Assembly (NCBI GenBank): GCA_947034885.2
Contig: OX344750.2
Location: forward strand, 1-64,000
Source of the DNA: Thuidium tamariscinum
Taxonomy: Eukaryota > Streptophyta > Bryopsida > Hypnales > Thuidiaceae
Direction of reading: 5' to 3'
Length of the DNA stretch: 64,000 nucleotides
Position 1 is the stretch's first letter. Each line of letters starts with the position of its first letter. Both the position numbers and the translations under genes were made by a program. Shown piece by piece: positions 9,152 through 20,371 of this stretch. The notes below the pieces were generated by a model. That model did not search any database. It worked only from the letters and a program-made list of their open reading frames with translations, and was not told the DNA's origin.

Positions 9152-10375
9152 ATCGATACATACCACTCTCTATATTTTTTTGATTACATATTCGGATATT
9201 TTTTTTCTATTATATATATACATTTTTCTATACTTTTCTAGTTTCCAACAAGTCCTCTTAATTTGCCACACCTAAAAAAACATTCATAATTTATACTCTA
9301 AATACCTTATTCTAAATATACTCAAGGGCTCTCTAAAATGATAAAAAACTCTTCAATTGGACATTGTATGAAGAACTTATGGACGGATGAAGTTTCCAAA
9401 TAACAACCTACCTTCATCCATCCATAACTCATGCATACAAGGTCCAATCACCAAGTGGGATACAAATTCTAAACACCCACTCCTAAACTTACAACATTGC
9501 TTTAGGTCAAACTTTCGAAATCATCCATCTTCAAAAAGTCAACTTTGAGGTCAAATAGGCCATATCTCCCAAACTAAGCCCACTCTAATGGATTTTCTTT
9601 ACTCCATTGTGTTCACAACCCTTGAAAATGGGGGGGTAGGTACCTTGAAACCCTAAAAATACCTAAACCCTAAAAAGATACCAACCCTATTTGCTACTTT
9701 TGAAACTCTTATAACTTTCAACCCTAAACTCTTTTGGGGAAACCAACACCACCATTGGATTCACAATACCCACAAATAGGGGGGTAGGTCTTCTCAAAAC
9801 TTCAAAATACATTACCCTAAAGAAAGTCAACTCACCCTCTAAAAGTCCAAGTTGCTATATCTCCCAATCCGTGATAGTGTAATGGTGGTTTTTTGCACCA
9901 TTGGATAGGCCCTACCCCTAAATGGGGGGGTAGCCAAAATCCTAGCTCAAAAAAAACATGTCAAAAATTCGGGGATGCCCTTGTAACCCTAAACCCTAAA
10001 CCCTAACCCTAAACCCTAAACCCTAAACCCTAAACTTGAGGTAAGGGGTGTTAGTTATTTTTGGGGGGTATTTGCTTTTCATTGTTGGGTATTTTGGGTG
10101 TTTGGGTTAATTGTTTTGGAAGGCATATGATGGCCAATTTAAGAATTTTATGGGTCTATATTTAGGGTTCTTGATTAAGGTTTACATTTCCAAGGTTTAG
10201 GAGTTTGGGGATGCGTTTTTGGGTTTAGAATTATTTCATTTTGCCTTGCTGATTTTAGGGTGTTGTGGGGTGTTGGGTGGATTTTTGGTCATTTTTCTTC
10301 CGATTTAGGGGTTTAGGGAGTGCTTTTTCAGTGATTTTTCGAGGAGATTTCGATCGTATATAGTATTTAGGCGCT

Positions 10376-11809
10376 ATGGAGATGACAGATATCATCGACC
10401 TTAGTAGTTCGGATGATGAGGCGTTTATTAGTGGATTGGAGTCATCCGTACGTGGTCCAGTTATACCACGTACTGTTATGGATGTTGTACGCAGTCGACG
10501 TTCCGGTCTTGTCATCCAGCCAGTGCCTTCTGTAGAGGAGGATGTTCCTGTTTCTCCAGTCCAGTTACCAGTACGTGGTCCAGTTATACCACGTACTGTT
10601 ATGGATGTTGTACGTAGTCGACGTTCTGGTCTTGTCATCCAGCTAGTGCCTTCTATGGTTTCGGATGTACTAGTTTCTGTAGTCCAGTTACCGGTTTCTC
10701 CAGTCCAGCCACTAGTTTCTCTAGTCCAGTCACCTGTTTCTCCAGTCCAGTCACCAATCCTTTCTGCCCCTATTTTGTCACCGTTAGCTGCTCCAGTGCA
10801 TCGCCGAGTAGTTCGAAGGGCTAGGATGTTGATTATCGGTGATAGTAGTGATGACGAGGATGTGCCACCTGCTCGAGCTGTACGACCTCGTCGAGCTCAG
10901 GCACCAGCTCCTCAGAGTCTGCCAGGCTCTACTGTACGTCGTTTATATCCTCGTATAGCGCTAGCTAGGGATAGATCTACAGGATGCACTCGTTTCCCTC
11001 CACTTTCTGGACCGTCCACGGAGGATCTAGGGGTGAACGACCCACATAGTCTAGATTTAGACGCAGCTTGCTTCACGATGTTGACATTGGATTTGCCAGC
11101 GTTGTTTGGCATCATGGCTCGTCCAGCGAGTCGGAAGATTCCTGTTAGGGATCTTCCAGAGTTTGTGGATTGGCTCCATGTCATTTCCGATCCGATAGTG
11201 GTCAAGGTTTATGCAGGGAACCTTGACGAGGATAGAGAGGCCTTTAAGGCCTCTTTGGTGGATATCCTCCGTGTTCACTTTGCCATGACATTGACTTGTG
11301 CTCCTGACAGTTTGACACTGGCTAGGAGCCAAGTCAATGTCCCCGTCTCGGCCATGTCCGAGGCTCTCCACTCTTTGGGAGCCAGATTGTGCCGAGTTTC
11401 CTTCTTTGGCATGAAGTGGTCTATTCCGACCGTTGAGCCCATGATAGATCGCTTCATACAGCGATATCGTGAGCAGATGGGCTCATACGTTCCGATCGGG
11501 CGGAACGTCTTCGATTACGGGGTTCGGATTCCTACAGATGGACTACTGTTCTTTAGATTCAGCGATGAGCAGTATCGTGCGTCTAGATTCAGAGAGGGCT
11601 TAGTACACGAGATGTGCGTCCAGCAGGGCTTTGGATCAGTAGAGTGCAGACCACTCCATGACCTTCGTTTAGCGAAGGTCAAGGTCTATCAGGAGCTCTG
11701 TCACGATATCTTAGCCACGATACCCCGTCGGTTCCTTGATGACATACCTACCACGACGTTCACCATCCGCACTCGAGTGCGACAGTTACAAGATCTGTTA
11801 CAGCGTTGA
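10376..11809 (+). CDS. Unit 4 copy of the 477-aa protein
   Basis: Open copy; its translation is identical to that of the reference at 3722-5155, including both candidate SUMO-interacting motifs and the 28-residue duplication. No copy-specific change was seen. Confidence 0.8.
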   Translation: MEMTDIIDLSSSDDEAFISGLESSVRGPVIPRTVMDVVRSRRSGLVIQPVPSVEEDVPVSPVQLPVRGPVIPRTVMDVVRSRRSGLVIQLVPSMVSDVLVSVVQLPVSPVQPLVSLVQSPVSPVQSPILSAPILSPLAAPVHRRVVRRARMLIIGDSSDDEDVPPARAVRPRRAQAPAPQSLPGSTVRRLYPRIALARDRSTGCTRFPPLSGPSTEDLGVNDPHSLDLDAACFTMLTLDLPALFGIMARPASRKIPVRDLPEFVDWLHVISDPIVVKVYAGNLDEDREAFKASLVDILRVHFAMTLTCAPDSLTLARSQVNVPVSAMSEALHSLGARLCRVSFFGMKWSIPTVEPMIDRFIQRYREQMGSYVPIGRNVFDYGVRIPTDGLLFFRFSDEQYRASRFREGLVHEMCVQQGFGSVECRPLHDLRLAKVKVYQELCHDILATIPRRFLDDIPTTTFTIRTRVRQLQDLLQR

Positions 11810-11815
11810 GCAGAT

Positions 11816-12469
11816 ATGACGGATGAGGTGCGCCTTAGTCATCTGTCAGGCATTCGGATCAAGCTCACAGTGCAGACAGAGATGGTGATCGACGGACGGC
11901 GACTCTGCAGCGAGCACGACTTGTTCAGCATTGCAGGCCTCGAGAGAGCGCTAGGTGGATCCTTCGACACGAAGGTGGCTACTGCTGAGTTCATTTTGCA
12001 GGGTTGTCAGGGCTTTATGGCAGCACTGGCAGAGATGGTCCATGGCAGGAACGAGCGTGATCCATCGTTGGAGATTCAGAGTACTTTGACGTTTGCTCGT
12101 CAGGCTTTTGGGTGGAGTGGCAGATACATGAGACGTCAGCTACAGCAGGCACGTGATTGGGCTGTAGCGGCAGCTGCTGCAGATGCATCTAGACTTGAGG
12201 TTACTATGGACTTAGGGTTTTCATACGAGGGCGTAGAATTGGATAGTCCTGAGCTCCGACCTCTGATCCATGATTTCCTCCATCATGCGGATTGGGCCCT
12301 TCAGGGTAGAGTTCGAGATCGTACTGTTTCAGGGCTCCTGCTAAGGAGTACCACGGGTGGTCATTACCTCCCGAAGAGGGGCATCTACACTGATCGTGTA
12401 GGCGCAGCTCGTCACTATCTAGGCTTGTATGGGGCAGAGTGGAGAGTACACATTCGATCTATTGCATAG
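11816..12469 (+). CDS. Unit 4 copy of the 217-aa protein
   Basis: Intact Lys16 copy, six bases after the TGA of the preceding gene and in the same frame. Confidence 0.75.
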   Translation: MTDEVRLSHLSGIRIKLTVQTEMVIDGRRLCSEHDLFSIAGLERALGGSFDTKVATAEFILQGCQGFMAALAEMVHGRNERDPSLEIQSTLTFARQAFGWSGRYMRRQLQQARDWAVAAAAADASRLEVTMDLGFSYEGVELDSPELRPLIHDFLHHADWALQGRVRDRTVSGLLLRSTTGGHYLPKRGIYTDRVGAARHYLGLYGAEWRVHIRSIA

Positions 12470-13707
12470 ATCGATACATACCACTCTCTATATTTTTTTG
12501 ATTACATATTCGGATATTTTTTTCTATTATATATATACATTTTTCTATACTTTTCTAGTTTCCAACAAGTCCTCTTAATTTGCCACACCTAAAAAAACAT
12601 TCATAATTTATACTCTAAATACCTTATTCTAAATATACTCAAGGGCTCTCTAAAATGATAAAAAACTCTTCAATTGGACATTGTATGAAGAACTTATGGA
12701 CGGATGAAGTTTCCAAATAACAACCTACCTTCATCCATCCATAACTCATGCATACAAGGTCCAATCACCAAGTGGGATACAAATTCTAAACACCCACTCC
12801 TAAACTTACAACATTGCTTTAGGTCAAACTTTCGAAATCATCCATCTTCAAAAAGTCAACTTTGAGGTCAAATAGGCCATATCTCCCAAACTAAGCCCAC
12901 TCTAATGGATTTTCTTTACTCCATTGTGTTCACAACCCTTGAAAATGGGGGGGTAGGTACCTTGAAACCCTAAAAATACCTAAACCCTAAAAAGATACCA
13001 ACCCTATTTGCTACTTTTGAAACTCTTATAACTTTCAACCCTAAACTCTTTTGGGGAAACCAACACCACCATTGGATTCACAATACCCACAAATAGGGGG
13101 GTAGGTCTTCTCAAAACTTCAAAATACATTACCCTAAAGAAAGTCAACTCACCCTCTAAAAGTCCAAGTTGCTATATCTCCCAATCCGTGATAGTGTAAT
13201 GGTGGTTTTTTGCACCATTGGATAGGCCCTACCCCTAAATGGGGGGGTAGCCAAAATCCTAGCTCAAAAAAAACATGTCAAAAATTCGGGGATGCCCTTG
13301 TAACCCTAAAACCCTAAACCCTAAACCCTAAACCCTAACCCTAAACCCTAAACCCTAAACCCTAAACTTGAGGTAAGGGGTGTTAGTTATTTTTGGGGGG
13401 TATTTGCTTTTCATTGTTGGGTATTTTGGGTGTTTGGGTTAATTGTTTTGGAAGGCATATGATGGCCAATTTAAGAATTTTATGGGTCTATATTTAGGGT
13501 TCTTGATTAAGGTTTACATTTCCAAGGTTTAGGAGTTTGGGGATGCGTTTTTGGGTTTAGAATTATTTCATTTTGCCTTGCTGATTTTAGGGTGTTGTGG
13601 GGTGTTGGGTGGATTTTTGGTCATTTTTCTTCCGATTTAGGGGTTTAGGGAGTGCTTTTTCAGTGATTTTTCGAGGAGATTTCGATCGTATATAGTATTT
13701 AGGCGCT

Positions 13708-15141
13708 ATGGAGATGACAGATATCATCGACCTTAGTAGTTCGGATGATGAGGCGTTTATTAGTGGATTGGAGTCATCCGTACGTGGTCCAGTTATACCA
13801 CGTACTGTTATGGATGTTGTACGCAGTCGACGTTCCGGTCTTGTCATCCAGCCAGTGCCTTCTGTAGAGGAGGATGTTCCTGTTTCTCCAGTCCAGTTAC
13901 CAGTACGTGGTCCAGTTATACCACGTACTGTTATGGATGTTGTACGTAGTCGACGTTCTGGTCTTGTCATCCAGCTAGTGCCTTCTATGGTTTCGGATGT
14001 ACTAGTTTCTGTAGTCCAGTTACCGGTTTCTCCAGTCCAGCCACTAGTTTCTCTAGTCCAGTCACCTGTTTCTCCAGTCCAGTCACCAATCCTTTCTGCC
14101 CCTATTTTGTCACCGTTAGCTGCTCCAGTGCATCGCCGAGTAGTTCGAAGGGCTAGGATGTTGATTATCGGTGATAGTAGTGATGACGAGGATGTGCCAC
14201 CTGCTCGAGCTGTACGACCTCGTCGAGCTCAGGCACCAGCTCCTCAGAGTCTGCCAGGCTCTACTGTACGTCGTTTATATCCTCGTATAGCGCTAGCTAG
14301 GGATAGATCTACAGGATGCACTCGTTTCCCTCCACTTTCTGGACCGTCCACGGAGGATCTAGGGGTGAACGACCCACATAGTCTAGATTTAGACGCAGCT
14401 TGCTTCACGATGTTGACATTGGATTTGCCAGCGTTGTTTGGCATCATGGCTCGTCCAGCGAGTCGGAAGATTCCTGTTAGGGATCTTCCAGAGTTTGTGG
14501 ATTGGCTCCATGTCATTTCCGATCCGATAGTGGTCAAGGTTTATGCAGGGAACCTTGACGAGGATAGAGAGGCCTTTAAGGCCTCTTTGGTGGATATCCT
14601 CCGTGTTCACTTTGCCATGACATTGACTTGTGCTCCTGACAGTTTGACACTGGCTAGGAGCCAAGTCAATGTCCCCGTCTCGGCCATGTCCGAGGCTCTC
14701 CACTCTTTGGGAGCCAGATTGTGCCGAGTTTCCTTCTTTGGCATGAAGTGGTCTATTCCGACCGTTGAGCCCATGATAGATCGCTTCATACAGCGATATC
14801 GTGAGCAGATGGGCTCATACGTTCCGATCGGGCGGAACGTCTTCGATTACGGGGTTCGGATTCCTACAGATGGACTACTGTTCTTTAGATTCAGCGATGA
14901 GCAGTATCGTGCGTCTAGATTCAGAGAGGGCTTAGTACACGAGATGTGCGTCCAGCAGGGCTTTGGATCAGTAGAGTGCAGACCACTCCATGACCTTCGT
15001 TTAGCGAAGGTCAAGGTCTATCAGGAGCTCTGTCACGATATCTTAGCCACGATACCCCGTCGGTTCCTTGATGACATACCTACCACGACGTTCACCATCC
15101 GCACTCGAGTGCGACAGTTACAAGATCTGTTACAGCGTTGA
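13708..15141 (+). CDS. Unit 5 copy of the 477-aa protein
   Basis: Open copy, translation identical to the reference at 3722-5155. Confidence 0.8.
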   Translation: MEMTDIIDLSSSDDEAFISGLESSVRGPVIPRTVMDVVRSRRSGLVIQPVPSVEEDVPVSPVQLPVRGPVIPRTVMDVVRSRRSGLVIQLVPSMVSDVLVSVVQLPVSPVQPLVSLVQSPVSPVQSPILSAPILSPLAAPVHRRVVRRARMLIIGDSSDDEDVPPARAVRPRRAQAPAPQSLPGSTVRRLYPRIALARDRSTGCTRFPPLSGPSTEDLGVNDPHSLDLDAACFTMLTLDLPALFGIMARPASRKIPVRDLPEFVDWLHVISDPIVVKVYAGNLDEDREAFKASLVDILRVHFAMTLTCAPDSLTLARSQVNVPVSAMSEALHSLGARLCRVSFFGMKWSIPTVEPMIDRFIQRYREQMGSYVPIGRNVFDYGVRIPTDGLLFFRFSDEQYRASRFREGLVHEMCVQQGFGSVECRPLHDLRLAKVKVYQELCHDILATIPRRFLDDIPTTTFTIRTRVRQLQDLLQR

Positions 15142-15147
15142 GCAGAT

Positions 15148-15801
15148 ATGACGGATGAGGTGCGCCTTAGTCATCTGTCAGGCATTCGGATCAAGCTCAC
15201 AGTGCAGACAGAGATGGTGATCGACGGACGGCGACTCTGCAGCGAGCACGACTTGTTCAGCATTGCAGGCCTCGAGAGAGCGCTAGGTGGATCCTTCGAC
15301 ACGAAGGTGGCTACTGCTGAGTTCATTTTGCAGGGTTGTCAGGGCTTTATGGCAGCACTGGCAGAGATGGTCCATGGCAGGAACGAGCGTGATCCATCGT
15401 TGGAGATTCAGAGTACTTTGACGTTTGCTCGTCAGGCTTTTGGGTGGAGTGGCAGATACATGAGACGTCAGCTACAGCAGGCACGTGATTGGGCTGTAGC
15501 GGCAGCTGCTGCAGATGCATCTAGACTTGAGGTTACTATGGACTTAGGGTTTTCATACGAGGGCGTAGAATTGGATAGTCCTGAGCTCCGACCTCTGATC
15601 CATGATTTCCTCCATCATGCGGATTGGGCCCTTCAGGGTAGAGTTCGAGATCGTACTGTTTCAGGGCTCCTGCTAAGGAGTACCACGGGTGGTCATTACC
15701 TCCCGAAGAGGGGCATCTACACTGATCGTGTAGGCGCAGCTCGTCACTATCTAGGCTTGTATGGGGCAGAGTGGAGAGTACACATTCGATCTATTGCATA
15801 G
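15148..15801 (+). CDS. Unit 5 copy of the 217-aa protein
   Basis: Intact Lys16 copy, same spacing and frame as in the other units. Confidence 0.75.
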   Translation: MTDEVRLSHLSGIRIKLTVQTEMVIDGRRLCSEHDLFSIAGLERALGGSFDTKVATAEFILQGCQGFMAALAEMVHGRNERDPSLEIQSTLTFARQAFGWSGRYMRRQLQQARDWAVAAAAADASRLEVTMDLGFSYEGVELDSPELRPLIHDFLHHADWALQGRVRDRTVSGLLLRSTTGGHYLPKRGIYTDRVGAARHYLGLYGAEWRVHIRSIA

Positions 15802-17039
15802 ATCGATACATACCACTCTCTATATTTTTTTGATTACATATTCGGATATTTTTTTCTATTATATATATACATTTTTCTATACTTTTCTAGTTTCCAACAA
15901 GTCCTCTTAATTTGCCACACCTAAAAAAACATTCATAATTTATACTCTAAATACCTTATTCTAAATATACTCAAGGGCTCTCTAAAATGATAAAAAACTC
16001 TTCAATTGGACATTGTATGAAGAACTTATGGACGGATGAAGTTTCCAAATAACAACCTACCTTCATCCATCCATAACTCATGCATACAAGGTCCAATCAC
16101 CAAGTGGGATACAAATTCTAAACACCCACTCCTAAACTTACAACATTGCTTTAGGTCAAACTTTCGAAATCATCCATCTTCAAAAAGTCAACTTTGAGGT
16201 CAAATAGGCCATATCTCCCAAACTAAGCCCACTCTAATGGATTTTCTTTACTCCATTGTGTTCACAACCCTTGAAAATGGGGGGGTAGGTACCTTGAAAC
16301 CCTAAAAATACCTAAACCCTAAAAAGATACCAACCCTATTTGCTACTTTTGAAACTCTTATAACTTTCAACCCTAAACTCTTTTGGGGAAACCAACACCA
16401 CCATTGGATTCACAATACCCACAAATAGGGGGGTAGGTCTTCTCAAAACTTCAAAATACATTACCCTAAAGAAAGTCAACTCACCCTCTAAAAGTCCAAG
16501 TTGCTATATCTCCCAATCCGTGATAGTGTAATGGTGGTTTTTTGCACCATTGGATAGGCCCTACCCCTAAATGGGGGGGTAGCCAAAATCCTAGCTCAAA
16601 AAAAACATGTCAAAAATTCGGGGATGCCCTTGTAACCCTAAAACCCTAAACCCTAAACCCTAAACCCTAACCCTAAACCCTAAACCCTAAACCCTAAACT
16701 TGAGGTAAGGGGTGTTAGTTATTTTTGGGGGGTATTTGCTTTTCATTGTTGGGTATTTTGGGTGTTTGGGTTAATTGTTTTGGAAGGCATATGATGGCCA
16801 ATTTAAGAATTTTATGGGTCTATATTTAGGGTTCTTGATTAAGGTTTACATTTCCAAGGTTTAGGAGTTTGGGGATGCGTTTTTGGGTTTAGAATTATTT
16901 CATTTTGCCTTGCTGATTTTAGGGTGTTGTGGGGTGTTGGGTGGATTTTTGGTCATTTTTCTTCCGATTTAGGGGTTTAGGGAGTGCTTTTTCAGTGATT
17001 TTTCGAGGAGATTTCGATCGTATATAGTATTTAGGCGCT

Positions 17040-18473
17040 ATGGAGATGACAGATATCATCGACCTTAGTAGTTCGGATGATGAGGCGTTTATTAGTGGAT
17101 TGGAGTCATCCGTACGTGGTCCAGTTATACCACGTACTGTTATGGATGTTGTACGCAGTCGACGTTCCGGTCTTGTCATCCAGCCAGTGCCTTCTGTAGA
17201 GGAGGATGTTCCTGTTTCTCCAGTCCAGTTACCAGTACGTGGTCCAGTTATACCACGTACTGTTATGGATGTTGTACGTAGTCGACGTTCTGGTCTTGTC
17301 ATCCAGCTAGTGCCTTCTATGGTTTCGGATGTACTAGTTTCTGTAGTCCAGTTACCGGTTTCTCCAGTCCAGCCACTAGTTTCTCTAGTCCAGTCACCTG
17401 TTTCTCCAGTCCAGTCACCAATCCTTTCTGCCCCTATTTTGTCACCGTTAGCTGCTCCAGTGCATCGCCGAGTAGTTCGAAGGGCTAGGATGTTGATTAT
17501 CGGTGATAGTAGTGATGACGAGGATGTGCCACCTGCTCGAGCTGTACGACCTCGTCGAGCTCAGGCACCAGCTCCTCAGAGTCTGCCAGGCTCTACTGTA
17601 CGTCGTTTATATCCTCGTATAGCGCTAGCTAGGGATAGATCTACAGGATGCACTCGTTTCCCTCCACTTTCTGGACCGTCCACGGAGGATCTAGGGGTGA
17701 ACGACCCACATAGTCTAGATTTAGACGCAGCTTGCTTCACGATGTTGACATTGGATTTGCCAGCGTTGTTTGGCATCATGGCTCGTCCAGCGAGTCGGAA
17801 GATTCCTGTTAGGGATCTTCCAGAGTTTGTGGATTGGCTCCATGTCATTTCCGATCCGATAGTGGTCAAGGTTTATGCAGGGAACCTTGACGAGGATAGA
17901 GAGGCCTTTAAGGCCTCTTTGGTGGATATCCTCCGTGTTCACTTTGCCATGACATTGACTTGTGCTCCTGACAGTTTGACACTGGCTAGGAGCCAAGTCA
18001 ATGTCCCCGTCTCGGCCATGTCCGAGGCTCTCCACTCTTTGGGAGCCAGATTGTGCCGAGTTTCCTTCTTTGGCATGAAGTGGTCTATTCCGACCGTTGA
18101 GCCCATGATAGATCGCTTCATACAGCGATATCGTGAGCAGATGGGCTCATACGTTCCGATCGGGCGGAACGTCTTCGATTACGGGGTTCGGATTCCTACA
18201 GATGGACTACTGTTCTTTAGATTCAGCGATGAGCAGTATCGTGCGTCTAGATTCAGAGAGGGCTTAGTACACGAGATGTGCGTCCAGCAGGGCTTTGGAT
18301 CAGTAGAGTGCAGACCACTCCATGACCTTCGTTTAGCGAAGGTCAAGGTCTATCAGGAGCTCTGTCACGATATCTTAGCCACGATACCCCGTCGGTTCCT
18401 TGATGACATACCTACCACGACGTTCACCATCCGCACTCGAGTGCGACAGTTACAAGATCTGTTACAGCGTTGA
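17040..18473 (+). CDS. Unit 6 copy of the 477-aa protein
   Basis: Open copy, translation identical to the reference at 3722-5155. Confidence 0.8.
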   Translation: MEMTDIIDLSSSDDEAFISGLESSVRGPVIPRTVMDVVRSRRSGLVIQPVPSVEEDVPVSPVQLPVRGPVIPRTVMDVVRSRRSGLVIQLVPSMVSDVLVSVVQLPVSPVQPLVSLVQSPVSPVQSPILSAPILSPLAAPVHRRVVRRARMLIIGDSSDDEDVPPARAVRPRRAQAPAPQSLPGSTVRRLYPRIALARDRSTGCTRFPPLSGPSTEDLGVNDPHSLDLDAACFTMLTLDLPALFGIMARPASRKIPVRDLPEFVDWLHVISDPIVVKVYAGNLDEDREAFKASLVDILRVHFAMTLTCAPDSLTLARSQVNVPVSAMSEALHSLGARLCRVSFFGMKWSIPTVEPMIDRFIQRYREQMGSYVPIGRNVFDYGVRIPTDGLLFFRFSDEQYRASRFREGLVHEMCVQQGFGSVECRPLHDLRLAKVKVYQELCHDILATIPRRFLDDIPTTTFTIRTRVRQLQDLLQR

Positions 18474-18479
18474 GCAGAT

Positions 18480-19133
18480 ATGACGGATGAGGTGCGCCTT
18501 AGTCATCTGTCAGGCATTCGGATCAAGCTCACAGTGCAGACAGAGATGGTGATCGACGGACGGCGACTCTGCAGCGAGCACGACTTGTTCAGCATTGCAG
18601 GCCTCGAGAGAGCGCTAGGTGGATCCTTCGACACGAAGGTGGCTACTGCTGAGTTCATTTTGCAGGGTTGTCAGGGCTTTATGGCAGCACTGGCAGAGAT
18701 GGTCCATGGCAGGAACGAGCGTGATCCATCGTTGGAGATTCAGAGTACTTTGACGTTTGCTCGTCAGGCTTTTGGGTGGAGTGGCAGATACATGAGACGT
18801 CAGCTACAGCAGGCACGTGATTGGGCTGTAGCGGCAGCTGCTGCAGATGCATCTAGACTTGAGGTTACTATGGACTTAGGGTTTTCATACGAGGGCGTAG
18901 AATTGGATAGTCCTGAGCTCCGACCTCTGATCCATGATTTCCTCCATCATGCGGATTGGGCCCTTCAGGGTAGAGTTCGAGATCGTACTGTTTCAGGGCT
19001 CCTGCTAAGGAGTACCACGGGTGGTCATTACCTCCCGAAGAGGGGCATCTACACTGATCGTGTAGGCGCAGCTCGTCACTATCTAGGCTTGTATGGGGCA
19101 GAGTGGAGAGTACACATTCGATCTATTGCATAG
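18480..19133 (+). CDS. Unit 6 copy of the 217-aa protein
   Basis: Intact Lys16 copy, same spacing and frame as in the other units. Confidence 0.75.
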   Translation: MTDEVRLSHLSGIRIKLTVQTEMVIDGRRLCSEHDLFSIAGLERALGGSFDTKVATAEFILQGCQGFMAALAEMVHGRNERDPSLEIQSTLTFARQAFGWSGRYMRRQLQQARDWAVAAAAADASRLEVTMDLGFSYEGVELDSPELRPLIHDFLHHADWALQGRVRDRTVSGLLLRSTTGGHYLPKRGIYTDRVGAARHYLGLYGAEWRVHIRSIA

Positions 19134-20371
19134 ATCGATACATACCACTCTCTATATTTTTTTGATTACATATTCGGATATTTTTTTCTATTATATATAT
19201 ACATTTTTCTATACTTTTCTAGTTTCCAACAAGTCCTCTTAATTTGCCACACCTAAAAAAACATTCATAATTTATACTCTAAATACCTTATTCTAAATAT
19301 ACTCAAGGGCTCTCTAAAATGATAAAAAACTCTTCAATTGGACATTGTATGAAGAACTTATGGACGGATGAAGTTTCCAAATAACAACCTACCTTCATCC
19401 ATCCATAACTCATGCATACAAGGTCCAATCACCAAGTGGGATACAAATTCTAAACACCCACTCCTAAACTTACAACATTGCTTTAGGTCAAACTTTCGAA
19501 ATCATCCATCTTCAAAAAGTCAACTTTGAGGTCAAATAGGCCATATCTCCCAAACTAAGCCCACTCTAATGGATTTTCTTTACTCCATTGTGTTCACAAC
19601 CCTTGAAAATGGGGGGGTAGGTACCTTGAAACCCTAAAAATACCTAAACCCTAAAAAGATACCAACCCTATTTGCTACTTTTGAAACTCTTATAACTTTC
19701 AACCCTAAACTCTTTTGGGGAAACCAACACCACCATTGGATTCACAATACCCACAAATAGGGGGGTAGGTCTTCTCAAAACTTCAAAATACATTACCCTA
19801 AAGAAAGTCAACTCACCCTCTAAAAGTCCAAGTTGCTATATCTCCCAATCCGTGATAGTGTAATGGTGGTTTTTTGCACCATTGGATAGGCCCTACCCCT
19901 AAATGGGGGGGTAGCCAAAATCCTAGCTCAAAAAAAACATGTCAAAAATTCGGGGATGCCCTTGTAACCCTAAAACCCTAAACCCTAAACCCTAAACCCT
20001 AACCCTAAACCCTAAACCCTAAACCCTAAACTTGAGGTAAGGGGTGTTAGTTATTTTTGGGGGGTATTTGCTTTTCATTGTTGGGTATTTTGGGTGTTTG
20101 GGTTAATTGTTTTGGAAGGCATATGATGGCCAATTTAAGAATTTTATGGGTCTATATTTAGGGTTCTTGATTAAGGTTTACATTTCCAAGGTTTAGGAGT
20201 TTGGGGATGCGTTTTTGGGTTTAGAATTATTTCATTTTGCCTTGCTGATTTTAGGGTGTTGTGGGGTGTTGGGTGGATTTTTGGTCATTTTTCTTCCGAT
20301 TTAGGGGTTTAGGGAGTGCTTTTTCAGTGATTTTTCGAGGAGATTTCGATCGTATATAGTATTTAGGCGCT

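Larger units (their letters stand above)
6650..9984 (+). repeat. Subtelomeric tandem unit 3
   Basis: Complete unit starting with a telomere tract (6650-6714) that contains one CCCTAA variant repeat. It has a one-base insertion in the first gene, an extra T in the run just before the first gene and an extra G in the leader. It is the first unit with the Lys16 form of the second gene. Confidence 0.97.
9985..13301 (+). repeat. Subtelomeric tandem unit 4
   Basis: Complete unit headed by a telomere tract about 15 bp shorter than those of units 3, 5, 6 and 7 (two fewer CCCTAAA repeats and no extra A). The same short form heads unit 8, four units later. Confidence 0.97.
13302..16633 (+). repeat. 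Subtelomeric tandem unit 5
   Basis: Complete 3332-bp unit with the longer telomere tract (13302-13366, one CCCTAA variant). Units 5, 6 and 7 have the same length and appear identical by eye. Confidence 0.97.
16634..19965 (+). repeat. Subtelomeric tandem unit 6
   Basis: Complete 3332-bp unit with the longer telomere tract (16634-16698). Confidence 0.97.
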